Source: Protea cynaroides (Eukaryota; Streptophyta; Magnoliopsida; Proteales; Proteaceae). Taken from it: a stretch of DNA of 64,000 bases. A program made the position numbers and the translations under genes. The notes under the pieces were generated by a model, which did no database searches, was not told the DNA's origin, and saw nothing but the letters and a program-made list of their open reading frames with translations. Location of the stretch: positions 92,287,885-92,351,884 of the forward strand of contig CM053273.1 in NCBI GenBank assembly GCA_028583415.1. Reading direction: 5' to 3'. Positions 24,901 to 39,300 of this stretch are shown one piece after another; position 1 is the stretch's first letter; every line of letters begins with the position of its first letter.

Positions 24901-27321
24901 CTTAAAACATTCTAATTTCAATGTTGATCTCCATAACTCCAATTTGGCATTAATCATTGCCCTTGTCTCATCCACTAAAACAATATCATCAGAAAAAAGC
25001 ATGCACTAAGGAACTTCATCTTGAATGTCTCTAGTTAAATCATCTATAATAAAGGCAAACAGATAAGGGCTTAAAACTGATCCTTAATATAACCCAATTC
25101 TAATTGGGAATCACTACATTAACTGCCCACGGTTCTCACACGAGTGACCAAATTATAATACATATCCTTAACAATGTCCACTTATTTGTTTGAAACATTT
25201 ATCTTCTCTAATGCTTGCAAGATTAACTCTCTAGGGACTTTGTAATGGAGACTGAATCTCACATAAAAGGTTGAAAATGAATATCAAAGAAACCACCCAA
25301 AAGGGAAGGGAAGAAAGAAGTTGTCAAAACAGCAAGGGAGAAAGGAACTCAAAGAGAGGAAGTGAATAGAAACGTGGGAGAGGAGAGAGATCTTACCAAA
25401 GAAGAGAGAAACCGTGAACTTTTACTTTTTTCCTTCTTTTTTTTCCAATTCATCATTCCCATCATAATTTCATTAATAAAATTGTCTTTAAATAAACTTA
25501 CAATCCTAAATGCAAAAGAACTCTAAAAACTAAAAAAACTCAAACCTAATTCACGTCTAAATGGGGAAGGGGCCCACAAGATAATTCTAAATAAATAGAT
25601 AAAAGTAAAATAAGACTCGTAAGCCAAATGAGACTCTAACTACTAGAAGTATGCCTATTTATTACAAATCACACTCTTATTAAACAAATAAACACAACAT
25701 GGGCTATATCATGTGCCCCACGCCACCTCTAAAATAAAAATAAAATAAAACAAACTACAAATTATAATGCCTCCCCAATAAGAAATAAAACTCTAAAATA
25801 AACCTAAATCAATAGAGATAAAAATTACAAAGATTTCTAAATTAAATCCTAAGAAGATTCCTATCCAATGGATCTTGGCCTGCATCAATTCTCGCCCTCT
25901 TAAAAAAATCGTCCTCGAATTTTGTAGAGACGACAAAATAATCTTGTCGAAGACACAGCCAATGATAGCCCGTAACGAAATCCCAGTGACACAAAAATGG
26001 TAGGGGTAGGGATGTAGTTTGCAAGTTGAGGGATCCGTCCGTCAAAGAACGACAATGGGATCACATATTTTGTGATCGCATCATCACAAACGAAATTAAG
26101 TGCACCGGAGAGGTCCTTTTTGAATGATGGTTGCAGATTGCTTCCCCGAACCGTAACCTCAACCTGTACCACAATCACAACCTCACTTTTGACCTATTCA
26201 CTGTAACCATATATCATAGGAACATCAGGGAATTCGGCCTTGTCATCAATAATTACTGGAAATGCTTCGTCATTGACATTGGCTTCATATATTGATGCTT
26301 CCATATCGGGTGGAAATGTTGGGACCTCTTTTGATACAAGAGTAGGTTCTTTTGCTATGAGTGGAATACTCATACGTCACTCCAACTGAGCCACTCTCTT
26401 ATCTAGATCTTGGACACTTTGGGAAAGATGGTTAATGCTAGTAGCTTGATTTTCTTGGGTAGTCCTGTTAGCATTAATGGTTGCAAGCATATTTTCTTGG
26501 ATAGTCTTGCTAGCATTAATGGGTACAAAAAATTGTTCAAATTGCTCATATGTCATAAGGTTCGATATTCTATCTAGGTTTTGATACCAATTAATGGAGA
26601 CTGAATCTCACATAAAGGGATGAAAATGAATATCAAAGAAACCACCCAAAAGGGAAGGGGAGAAAGAAATTTTCGAAACAGCAAGGGAGAAAGGAACTCA
26701 AAGAGAGGAAGTAAATAGAAACGTGGGAGAGGAGAGAAATCTTACCAAAGAAGAGAGAGAAACCGTGAGCTTTCACTTTCTTTTCTTTTCTTTTTTTTTC
26801 CAATTCATCATTCCCATCATAATTTCATTAATAAAACTGTCTTTAAATAAACTTACATTCCTAATTGCAAAAGAACTCTAAGAACTAAAAAACTCAAACC
26901 TAATTCATGTCTAAAAGGGAAGAGGCCCACAAGATAATTCTAAATAAATAAATATAAATAAAATAACAGTCCTAAGCCTAGACTTTAACTACTAAAAGTG
27001 TGCCTATTTATTACACTCTTATTAAACAAATAAACACATTTCGTGGACTATATCAAGTGCTCCATGCCACCTCTAAAATAAAAATAAAATAAAATAAACT
27101 ACCAATTATAATGCCTCCCCAATAGGAAATAAAACTCTATAATAAGCCTAAATCAATAGAAATACAAATTACAAAGATTTCTAAATTAAATCCTAAAAAG
27201 ATTCCTATCCAACGGATATTGGCCTGCATCACTCTGTCATAAGCTATTTCTAGGTCAATAAAAACTACATGGAGGTTCTCCATGCATTCTCTAAATCTTC
27301 CTATAAATCTCCTAAGTCAAC

Positions 27322-27374
<53 letters not shown>

Positions 27375-30300
27375 GTCTTGTACACATTTCTCGAGTTACA
27401 ACATGTATTTGGAATGCACTTACAAAAATAGGGGACTAGGCCGTTCAAAAATACTGAATCATGAGGGTTAAACATCAGAAATCATTTGAAACCTCCTAAA
27501 AAGTCAGCCAGAAAATTCCTACATAGCCTCTTAAGACTCCAACAATCATGGATAACTTGGATAACCATATTGGTACCATACCTGCAATTGCTGTAACACC
27601 CCAGATTTCTTGATCTAATTGCTCAATTATTTATTTTTTTCTGAGATGACAATCGGTATCATCAGGTGATGTTCAGAAACCTAGGTGACGATTAGATGAA
27701 AAAATTGTTCAATTATTTATTTTTTTGTCTTAGGTGACGATTGGTGTCACTAGGTTACATTCAGACATCTAGGTGATGACTAAACGCTTGGAATGCCATG
27801 TGGATAAGATGATGTATTATTATTACTATTTTATTTCTATATGTTAATTTAACCTTAAATTCGTGGACAATATTAGGGCCCACTTTATTGGTAGGTAAAC
27901 TTTAGAATTTTGATTTCGTCTTGAAATTTTGAATTTCAAAAAATAGAGATCTATGTACATTGTGTATCTGGACCACATTTTGGCCTAAAGGGAGGGGGGG
28001 GAGATAACATGAAGGCTGATCCACCTTCCTTGCTAGCATTGGAATTTTTTTGGTGACTCAATATTTGGGTTACCTAATGGGTGGATGAGATATCTAGCAT
28101 ACTAAAGCAATAAGAAATATTAAAGGAAACAAAAAAAAAGAGGGGGAAATCAGACCTCTCCCAAGGGAGAGAAAGGAAGAAAAGAAGAAGAACACGACTA
28201 TTAAGCAAGTAAGTTTTCTATTCAGATTTATTGAGTTCAGTCCTCAGTTTCAGATTTGTCTCAGTTCCTACTTCGGTTTCAGATCTGATCTAGTTTTGTT
28301 CTAAACAGTGTTTTAGATTTTCTTTACCAACTTAGATACCAGTTCTTAAACCAGAATTGAATCTGGTTCAAGGACAGATCCCATAACAGATTTTCGTACC
28401 AGAATGTATACGAACTTTACATACCAGAAACAGATTTATTTATACAGGCCAGATTTTATGAACAGTTTTTGCATACTTTCTATAATTATAACCAGTTCTG
28501 TAACGCCCCGAGCCCGAGGGTGGAGTGTTATGCCATATGCTCCACCCACGGGCTCAGGGCGTTACAAGTTCAGATTTTGTATACAGTCCATTATTATAAT
28601 CAGCAGTAGTTTTTCATATCAGTCCATACATTAAATTATAATTTCAAACTGATATCAGAGTATGTTCCTGTATACTGATTTATACTTGCATCGATTTTGT
28701 AGTAGTGCACAAGGAAAATACCAGAACAGTAAACTGAGAACAAGATAGAGAAGAAGGAGAGGATAAACCCTACAAGGAATAGGGAAATTCAATTGTATTC
28801 TCCTTCTCCTATGGTCCCTTTATTTATAACAGAGAGAAAACAATACAACTTAGGAATAAATTCCTACTTACAGCCAATAAAGAATAAACCTAAAATAACA
28901 AATCTACTAGATCATAAAATACCAAAACTGGGACAATATTCCTATAGTGATACAGCGCTATAGGATACCACCAGCGCTAACCCCCCAAAAAAAAAAAAAA
29001 AAAGCTGGAGCAAAACCCTAAACCAAATAAGAGTTTGGTAAGGATGTCTGCCAATTGGTTTGATGAAGACACAAAAGAAGTAAACAACAGCTTCTTCTGA
29101 ACTGCATCACGAACAAAATGACAATCAACCACAATGTGCTTGGTGCACTCATGAAACATGGGATTGCTAGCAGTATAGATGGTGGCTTGATTGTCACAAA
29201 CCATAGTTATAGAGTGATTTATGGGAAAGCCAAACTCTTGGAGAAGATTTCGTATCCACATAAGTTCAACAGTAGTTTAGGCCATAGCCCAATACTCAGC
29301 TTCGGCACTAGACTTAGATATTGTAGTATGCTTTTTGCTTCCCCAAGTTACCAGGTTTCCTCCAACAAACGTACAATAACCAGTGGTGGAACGCCGGTCA
29401 CCATCAACACCAGCCCAGTCAGCATCAGAATACCCAGTGATATCAGTATGTTTGTGACATTGGTAGATCAGTCCCTCGCCTGGAGACTTTTTCAAAAATC
29501 TCAAAATGTGACAAGCTGTATCCCAATGAATTTGCTTTGGGGCTTGCATGAATGGACTAATCACCCCAATAACAAATGACAAATCAAGACGAGTTACTGT
29601 GAGGTAGATAAGCTTACCACCAAGCCATCGGTATTGATGAACATCAGCAAAAGGACTATCAATAGTCTCCAACTTTAGATGAGGATCCATAGGAGCATCA
29701 GTAGGTTTAGACCCAAGAAGACCAGTTTCATTGAGGAGATCAATCATATATTTCCTCTGAGATTAGCTAATTCCCTTACAGGACGGAACCGCCTCAATAC
29801 CCCATAAATAATGAAGGATATCCAAATCCTTCATTTGGAAGCATAGTTGTCAAGGCGTCGCCTCGGCACCTAGGCGTCCAGGAGTGATTCCAGGGCTTGG
29901 GCGCCTTATTAGTGTTGTCTGGACGCCTGCCCAGGCTCTCTGGGCATCACCTAGGCGCCGCCTTGGACACCTTGGGCTCCTAGAATGCCTGGGCGGTCTC
30001 CTTGGATCTTATATGTGTTTTTTTTTCCCCCTTTGATCTCTGAATTTGCTTTACAAGATTTATTAAACTAGACAAGAACAACATTTATCAAACAGTACTT
30101 CTTTATTTGTTTTACAAGATTTATTAGGCTAGACAAGAACAACATTTATCAAACAGTACTTATTTATGACTAATATCATTTAAGTAAATGTTTCTTCAAT
30201 TTCATTTACTTAAGATATTATTCATAAATAAGCGAATATCCCCTATTTGAATCCAATAAAAATAGTCTAAAATTCAAATTCTAGAAGGATAAAAAATCAA

Positions 30301-33300
30301 CCCTCCAGTTCAATAACAAAAACCTTACTTTTGGGTACGGGGGCGATTTTCAACTTCCAAATGCTAGGCTTTTTTTCAAATATAAAAATTCCATAAATCT
30401 TTTTATAGTAAAGCATCACTAAAAACCAAGAGCGCGCCAAAATAATCTATTGTTTTGATGCTCAAAAAATAATTTACATTCAGACGACTTTAAACAGCAT
30501 TCGCGTACTCCGAACAAGGTTTGACCGGAGTGTAACTCCTTCATTATAACTCGGATTCAAGCAATCTTGGATTTGTTGGAAAACTGATTATACTAGTTTT
30601 GCAACCAATTCAAAATTGCTTGAATCCGAAGTATATTAAAAGAGTTACGCTCCAGTCAAATTTGTTAGAAATAAGTAAATATTAGTCATAAATACGTGTT
30701 GCTTACTTAATTTAATTATTTGTTACTTTGTTGGTTTTCTCATATTAATTAAGCTATGTCTTAAATGTTGATTATTTATGTAGAATGCTACATACATATA
30801 TATATAGCATTAATGTTTTAAAAATAAAAATAAAATTACACTGGGAACGCCTTGGTCGCCTAGGCGCCTAGGCACCCAGGATGGCCCCAAACGCCTTGGA
30901 TCGCCTTGTCGCCTTGACAACTATGTTTGGAAGTGTTTGTTTAAATAAGTTTTAACTTCAACAATACCAGGCACATCATCGCCTGTGATAATGATATCAT
31001 CAATATAAACAGCTATGATGATCACTTTAAAAAGCCTCCGCAAAACAAAAATAGAATGATCAGAATAGCATTTAGAAAAACCACAATGAGTAACAACTGA
31101 GCTGAAATTCTAAAACTAGGCACAGGGGGGGGGGGGAAGGGACTACTTGAGCCCATAGATAGCTTTGTGTAGCTTGCATTTTTGAGTAGACATACCCCCT
31201 GAGCAACAATACCCCGGAGGTTGCTCCATATAAACCTCCTTGTAGAGATCACCATAAAGAAAGGCATTATTGACGTCCAACTGATAAATAGGCCAGTCAT
31301 GGTTCACATCCAAAGAAACAATAATCCAAATCGAATTGACGGACAACCAGGGAGAATGTTTCAAAACAATCAACACCATAAGTCTGAGTGAACTCGTTGG
31401 CAACCAAACGAGCCTTTAGGCGTTCAACTGGTTCATCAGGGTTGTGTTAATTGTGTAGACCATCGACAACGCACTACAATTTTCCCAAGCAAAAGAACAA
31501 CAAAAGTCCACGTACAGTGAGAGAGTAAAGTAGCCATCTCAGAATCCATAGCCTCTGTCCACCCTGGGTGGGACAAGGCCTAGACATGGGTGGTAGGAAC
31601 AAAGGTGGTAGATAAGAACATAACAAGATTGTTAGCAGAGAAGGGGAGATGGGAGGTAATAACAACAGTTTAATAGAATAGTTAATAAGGGACTTTTGGG
31701 TACAAGACCATATACCTTTGCGAAGGGCGATGGGAAGGTCAAAAGAGACCTCAATATCAGAAGCAGGCAAACCAGTGGGGGAAGAAGCGTCCATAGGAGC
31801 AACAGGCCTAATCCTGCTTTGATAAACCTACAATGCGGGTGGTGAAGGGGTCGGTTCAGGTGAGGGAGTAGGGGATGGGTCAGCAAAGGGGTGTCCTAAT
31901 GGTAAGGGGACAGTGGGGACAGGGTGTGATGGGGGAGGGGTAGGAGGGTAGTAAGGGGGATCCTCAAAGAAAATAACATCAGTACTAACAAAATGACGAA
32001 GAGTAGTCGCATCATAACACTTGTAGCCCTTCTGAGTACAGGAATAACCGAGAAAAACACATTTCAGGAAGCGAGGGGACAATTTATCACGTTAGGGTGC
32101 ATGATTTGAGTAAAGCATACACACCCGAACACACGATGAGGAACGGGAAAGAGAGAGGCAAAGGAATAAAGAACCGAAAAGGGAAATTTTCCATGAAATA
32201 CTGAGGGCATGCAATTTATAAGAAAGCAAGCAATTAGAAAAGCATCACACCAAAAATACTTAGGAACATGCATATGAAAAAGAAAAGATCGAGCAACTTC
32301 AAAGAGATGTCGATTTTTACGCTCCGTAACACCATTTTGCTGAGTATAGGAGCAACTAGTATGATGAATCATGCCATTTTCAAAACAAAATTCAGAGAAA
32401 GCTGTTTGGGTATACTCAAGAGCATTATCAGACCGAAAAATACGTATGGATTTGTTAAACTGGATTTTGATTTCTTTGCAAAACCCTTTAAAATACAGAA
32501 AGAAACTCAGATCTATCTTTAAGTAAAGCCATGTCACCTTGGAATAGTCATTCACAAATGTAAGAAAATAACAAGAACCAAGTCTATTGGATATACGACA
32601 TGGACCCTAAATGTCTGAATGGACTAGACTAAAAGAAGAAGAGCTACGAGGAGTAAGACGCGTATGGAAGACACTATGGTGATGTTTGCCTAACTCGCAA
32701 GCTTCACAGTAAAGGTGGGTGAGAGACTTGCAACTAGGAATAAAGATCTTCATCTTAGAGAGGGATAGTGGCCAAGTCAATGATGCCATTGAAGAGGTGT
32801 AGAAGCAGCGAAGGTAGCCGAGGCAATAGCAAAAGATGGTCCATGATACTCCAAGTAGTAAAATCCAGATAGTTTAAGGCCCCCACCAATTGTCGCTCTG
32901 AAACTGAGATCCTAAAAAACATAATAAGAAGGGGGGAAAAAAGAAAAAAAAAAAGGTAACTAAGCATTGCAATGATGTGGTCAGCTGACTAATAGCCATA
33001 AGATTAAGGGGTAACTTCGGGACACGAAGGACAAAGGACAGGGTCATGATAGGTGTTAAGGAAACCGTGCCTTGACCTGTAGCTTAGATGGAGGAACCAT
33101 CAGCAAGGAAAACATGCATAGAAGTAGTGACATCCTTAAGAACGAAAAAATATGAGACTTACCAGTTATGTGACAAGAAGCTCCAAAATCAAAAATCCAT
33201 GGAATAGGGGAGGAGAGTAGGGCTTGGGTACCTATGTGGGTTAGAGTGGCAGAGGTAGATGGAGAGGACTGCTGCTCAAGCTGTCGAACTCGACGTAGTA

Positions 33301-36300
33301 ATGCATCAATACTGGTTCTATCAAACCCTTGGTAACCATTTCCTTCAGACCTCTACACAAAACTTCCTCAGTAATGACGAATAGTAATGGAGACAAAGGG
33401 TCTCCTTGACGAAGACCTCTCATTGGAGAGAAAAACCCCATTGGACCCATGGATTAAAATCTCGGCGAGATCTCGGCCTTTTTCGCTAGTTTCGACACTA
33501 GCCGAGACGAAAACAAAGGCGATAACCATTTTCGTCTCGGCATTTACCTGTTCTCGCCGAGATCTCGCCGAGATCTCGAGATCTATTTTTCGCTATTTTT
33601 CGCTATTTCTCGCGAGATCTCGCGAGATTTTGCTTTTTGCTTTTTTTTTTTCCTTTATAAACAGACAGAGGGTCAGTTCTCGGTCGAGAACGAGTTCAGT
33701 CCCCTCTGATTTTTTCTTTAAATTTTCATAATTTCTTCATTTCTTCCCCATTTTTTTTTTGTTTGGACTTCTAAATTGCTACGAGTGGTGCTTCGGACTG
33801 CGGGGATTGCTGTAAGAGCTTCATATCAACTGTTGAAGTTAAGTTTCTTGCCGAAAAATGAAATTTTTACATGAGACTACAAAGGGGAGAAATTTTTTTT
33901 TTTCTAGAATGTGATGAAATTTTTATATGTTAGTTACGTGAGCCCGATCTACAAGCTCACGGTTTCAGTTTTCGATTTTGATTGTTGTAGGTATTTTTTT
34001 CAATTATTTGCATTTAAAAATGAATTTTCAGCAATTAAAATTTAAAATATTAATTATTATTACTCATTTGATGATGATGACCTATTTATATGTTAATCAC
34101 CGTTGGCCGATTCTCGTCCTACGATTTCGATTTCGATTTCGGTTGTTGTATGTTTTTTTTTTTAATTATTTATATTAAAAAATAATTTTCAGCAATTAAA
34201 AATTAATTTAAAATTGATTAAAAATGCTATAAAATCGGGAAAAATAAGTAAAAATGTTCGATCGCATTTAATATATGAGAAAAATTTTGAAATGTAATTT
34301 CTCTTGTGTTCAAGTTTGTAAGGTTATTGAAGTTTGTGTTTTCTATGAAACAGGTGCTTGGAAATTATGTCGAGACCAAGTTCGGGGGGCGGCGATGGGG
34401 GCGACGGTACCGGTTCCCGAGCCCGACCGCATGGCAAGATGCGACGCCCTTCAAGGGTGATAGGAAGAAGACCCAGTGTAATTTTTGTGGGAAGAAGCTT
34501 CGGTCCCGGCGGCATCACAAGACCGAAGCAACACTTGAGTGGATTGGGCAAAGATGTTTTCAAATGCCCGCAGGTGTCCCGTGGAGATATCCGGGGCCAT
34601 AGGTGAACAGTTGAGGGGAGGGAGGCGGAGGAGGGCAGCAATAGAAAGAGCAAAACAACAATTTGAAGAGGCAATTCGAGGCACCGTACCGAATCCGGTG
34701 AGGAACATGAGGTTGAGGGATGGGATGTAGAATATATGACGCAGGCGAGAGGCAAGAAAGATGCGTCATGCGGCAATGGCTAATAGAGAAACCCTTAGAT
34801 CGGATGCGAGAGAGGAGACGGACGGGAGCAGGTACATCCGGAGCGGGTGGCGGTGGTAGTGGATTTGTTGAGCCCGAGCCGCGAGACGGAGCAAAGGGAT
34901 TGGTTCTTGGTTTTCTAGATCACGAAGTATAAGGGAAGAACCCGTGCCACGGGGACGGGATGATTATGTTCAAGTTCTAGAGCAAGATCCCGCAGTCTTT
35001 TACGAAGCAAGGTAGTAAGCAAAAAAAAATAAAGGCAATGTTTGGGGGGAAAGAATAGGGAGTCGGTAGGGTATTCTTACTCTAAGTGGTCGTTTTATCA
35101 TGGCATCCCAAAGAACGCCACCACAGCCCTTTCTTTCGAGCATGCTAGATGCGTCTTGGCCGAGGCAGTACGAGGGGTTAGAGGGCCAAATCAATATGAG
35201 TTAATGACTCATTATTTGCCTCAACATAAGAAGGAATTACAAGACCGGATTCTAAGCCGGAAGAGAAATTGGGAAGATTTCGGAATAACTATTATGTGTG
35301 ATGGTTGGATCGGGTCCTACCGGAAAGTCCATCATCAACTTCATGGTTTCTCGTGATGGGAGGACGGTGTTCCTTAGGTCCGTTGATGCATCAGTGAAGT
35401 AAAAGATGAAGATTATATTTATGGGCTGTTGCAAGAAGTGGTGGTTGAGGTGGGAGCTCGGAATGTTGTCCAGTTGTGACGGACAACGGCAGCAATTGGA
35501 CTCTATGTGCTGCCCATTGTATTGATTTGATGTTGAAGGACATGGGCAAGATAAGTAAAGTCAAGAGAGTGGTTGAGCAAGCAAGACAAGTAACCACTTT
35601 CATCTACAACCATGGTTATTCCTTGAACATGCTCGGGGGAGAGATGTGGGGGGGGACTTGGTCGGACCGGGCATCACCGGATTCGCTACGAACTTCATAG
35701 CATTAAAGAGCTTTGAGGCGAAGATGGCCGGACTCGGATCGATGTTTGCATCCGAGGATTGGTTTTCATGGAGACAATCGGCTACACCCCCCCAAGGAGG
35801 TGGAAGCCACGAGTACCATCGCTTCGCACCAATTTTGGCAAAATGTGAAGGTGGTAGTCGGGGTGTTGCATCCCGTAGTACAGTGTTGAGATTGGTAGAT
35901 ACCGAGCGAAAACCAACCATGCCACTTCTTTATGTCGCTGTGGACGCATTGAAAGTACGTCTTAAAGCTTTGATACCACGTGGCTACAAGAATTATATAA
36001 AGATCATCAATGACCGATGGGAGAGCCAACTCATGCATCCATTACATAAGGTGGTGAGTAAATTTGATGATGTATTTACTTTAGTGTTACTTATGTACCA
36101 ATATAATTTTTATTTGCTTTAACCATGTGTCCACTGGCCAAATATTTCAAGCATACTATTTGAACCCCAAGTACCAAGATACGCATGTACTTGGGACGAA
36201 CGCAGTAACTCATTGAGGCAGTGAAGCTAGTGGTTGCAAAGTTTGGAGCCGATCCCCAAGCCACGGGCATTGGCAAACCTAGAGGTGAGTTGTGTGCTTC

Positions 36301-39300
36301 ACCATCGGAAATATGTGCTTCAACTATATATTGTAATTGTAAATATTTATAAGTTTTCGATTGTGTGTAGATTAAAACCTTTAGGGAAGCCCGTGGGAGT
36401 TTTGGGTTCCCGCCGCAGATGGGTCGGACGTGACAAAAGTGATCCGTGTATGTATTACGTTTAATTGACATACGAAATTAAATTATCTTATGTTTTATGT
36501 ATTACATTTAAATGACATACAAAATTAAAATATGCTATTGTTCTTATGCAGCTGAATGGTGGGTGTTGTATGGTAAAGATGCACCCGCTCTCAAGAAGAT
36601 AGCAAGTAGAGTGTTAGCTCGGACATGCTCGCATCCGGTTGTGCTAAACCGGAGTACTTTCAACCTCATTCATTCAAAGAGGCGGAATCGACTTGGCTCC
36701 CAACGGCTAAATGACTTGGTCTTTGTGCATTACAACATGAAGCTGAGGGTGCAAAACATGTTCTTTGATAAGGAGGATGATACCCCGCTCGAGCTCGCCA
36801 ACATCTTCCGACTTGACTCAAGAGGAAGATCCATTAGTAGAGTGGGTGCGGGACGGGGAGTACCAGTAATGGACGAGCCGGGGGGATGCCCGACTCCCAT
36901 TTGGTCACCCATTTGGATACCGATGTCGACGAGTTTTTAGCCTCCGAAGAGGGTCGAGTCCATACACGGTCACCCGTGCCATTTGACCCTCCCGCTGGCA
37001 CCGATACGGAAGATCCCGAGTGGAGTTGGAGTGGTAGTGGAGCTAGTGGTAGTGATCATGGGGGGGTGGGGGTCGAGCCACTTTTGTCAATATTGGGGCT
37101 GATCCAGAGCCACGAGCATCACCTATTAGATACTATTGGGAGAGCCAAGACACTCATACAACACGGGATGATGACCATGGTGCACGTGCGCCATCCTCAT
37201 CACGTAGACCAACTTCGGATTCGCGTAGGGCCTCGACATCATTCCCATTCTCAACATGATGAAGATGCCGATTGTAGTAGCACGATGGACGCCGATGTTG
37301 ATAGCCTCTCTAGTGGCTTACGAGGATTGAGTGTGGAGGAGAATAGCGATTCATTGCAGTGGACATGAGCAGTGGAACTTTCCCGGATATAGCACTCGGT
37401 TCAAAGATACACCTCAAATGATTATGTTGATATCAACTTCGTCCCCCATCCCACTACGATCGCATATGGTTCTTCTTTCGACGATGGTTCGGTATGCGGG
37501 GAGCACATACACGGAGTCATAGTGGATCAACCAACTTCTATTCCATTCCATCGGTACTTCGCAAGATTCTACGCACTGCAGTACTACTCGAAGTTTTTCC
37601 ATTCTTCCCAAAGATAGGTATCTTTCGGACAGCTACCGATGTTATATTTATGAATCATGTGCAAGACTACCAGAACTACTTTGCATCAAGAATGTCATGG
37701 GAAGATTATGTTGCTCAATTGGAAGACATTTTGCGTCAACAACTTTCCCAGATGTATGATGATAGTAGGATGGATCATCCACGACACTCTACGTATTACT
37801 AGACATTGTATCTGTATAAGGATTGTGGAATTGTGGACTATAGGCACATGGGGACTATGGGATCATTCAATGTTGAATATTTGAATTTTGAACTATGATG
37901 TAAATTATGTAATGATTTATAATGAAGTGTAATTTTGTTTCTCTTTCCCCTAATGCATTATGTTATTGTCTCATTTGCCATATTTGATTGAATATAATAG
38001 CTAATATTAACCTAAATTAACAATGGACTTCAAAGATTGTTTCGTGAAAACATGGGTGTAAACCCAAACAACCATAAATGGTCATTATTTTTACAATTTT
38101 ATACTCTAAATGTGTTTATGTATGTAAAAATAAGGTTCCCCTAAAGTTGGAGACCTAAAAAATGCATTTTGGCCACCGAGACAGCCTTTTTAAGCTGTTT
38201 CGGACAAAATGCATAGTCTCGGCGAGATCTCGCCGAGATCTCGGTTTCGGAGGAGGCCGAGACTCCTCCGAAACTCGAGATTTTAAACCTTGATTGGACC
38301 TCCATTAACCATAACAGATAGCTTGGCTGAATGTAAAAGACTACTAACTCTGCTAATAAAGATATCAGAGAATCCGAATTTGGAAAGCACATCAAATAAA
38401 AAGCTCCATTCAAGGGTATCAAAAGCTTTCCGGAAAGCAATATTCCCTTTCTTGGTTTTCCTGTGCATCAATGACACCGATTCCGATGCTAGGCCTATGT
38501 TCTCATGAATAACACGAACTTTAATAAATGCTCCTTGCTCAGCAGATATTATTTTACTCATAAACAGACCCAGCCTGGAAGCAAAAATTTTAGGGATTAT
38601 TTTGTATAGGAAATTTCCTACACAAATAGGTCTAAAGTCTGCAAGGGAAACAGCACCATCTTTTTTGGGATTAGAGAGATATAATTGCAGTTGACACCTT
38701 TCATTACACGACCCTATGAAAAAAAGGAGCAAACTGCAGAGCAAACATCCTTACCAACAATGTCCCAACAATGGTAGTAGAATTTACCTGGAAAACCATC
38801 AGGACCTGGCGAACTATCATGGTCCATGGCAAAAACTGCTGATTTAATTTCTGCATCAGAGGGAAGCATATCTAGAGCAGCGTTGTTTTCCGAAGAGACT
38901 AAAGAAGGAATAACATTTAAGCAATCCAAATGCGGAGAACCTCCAGCACTCATATGAAATTCTTCATAATATTGGACAACATAATCTGCAATTTCATCTT
39001 GGGATTGAAGAATACTTCCATCATCTTTATGGAACTCTCGTATCATATTCCTGTTTTTACGAGCTTTGGCCATGGCATGAAAAAATTGGAATTTTTATCC
39101 CCATGATGGAGCCACTTTAGTCTTCCTTTTTCAGCCCAGAGGCGCTCATGAAGAAGAGAAGCTTCATCATACCTTCGGATTGCTTCTTTTTCGTGATCGC
39201 ACAAATCAGAATTGCAACCTACAACCTCCATTGTTTCTTGAATATCCTCCAAATTTATTTTAGAGAGACAAAGATCTTTTTTAATATTTGGAAATTCTTT

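Larger units (their letters stand above)
25243..27231 (-). mobile_element. Non-autonomous LTR retrotransposon (LARD/TR-GAG-like)
   Basis: Direct repeats 25243-25887 and 26592-27231 (about 640 bp each) enclose only 704 bp. On the minus strand the LTR starts TGATGCAGGCC; polypurine AAGAGGGCGAGAA lies beside the left LTR and a TTGGTATCAAAACC primer site beside the right LTR. Target duplication CTTTG/CTCTG has one mismatch. It interrupts the RTE LINE, whose frame resumes on both sides. Confidence 0.85.
24328..27316 (-). mobile_element. RTE-type LINE fragment split by an LTR element
   Basis: The 3' tail is a T-run at 24327-24338 (poly A on the element strand). The coding part is 25242-24455, continuing at 27316-27232 on the far side of an inserted LTR element: FIGRFREC, HVVFIDLEIAYDRV then VPRELILQALEKI. 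The 5' portion is missing. Confidence 0.8.
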
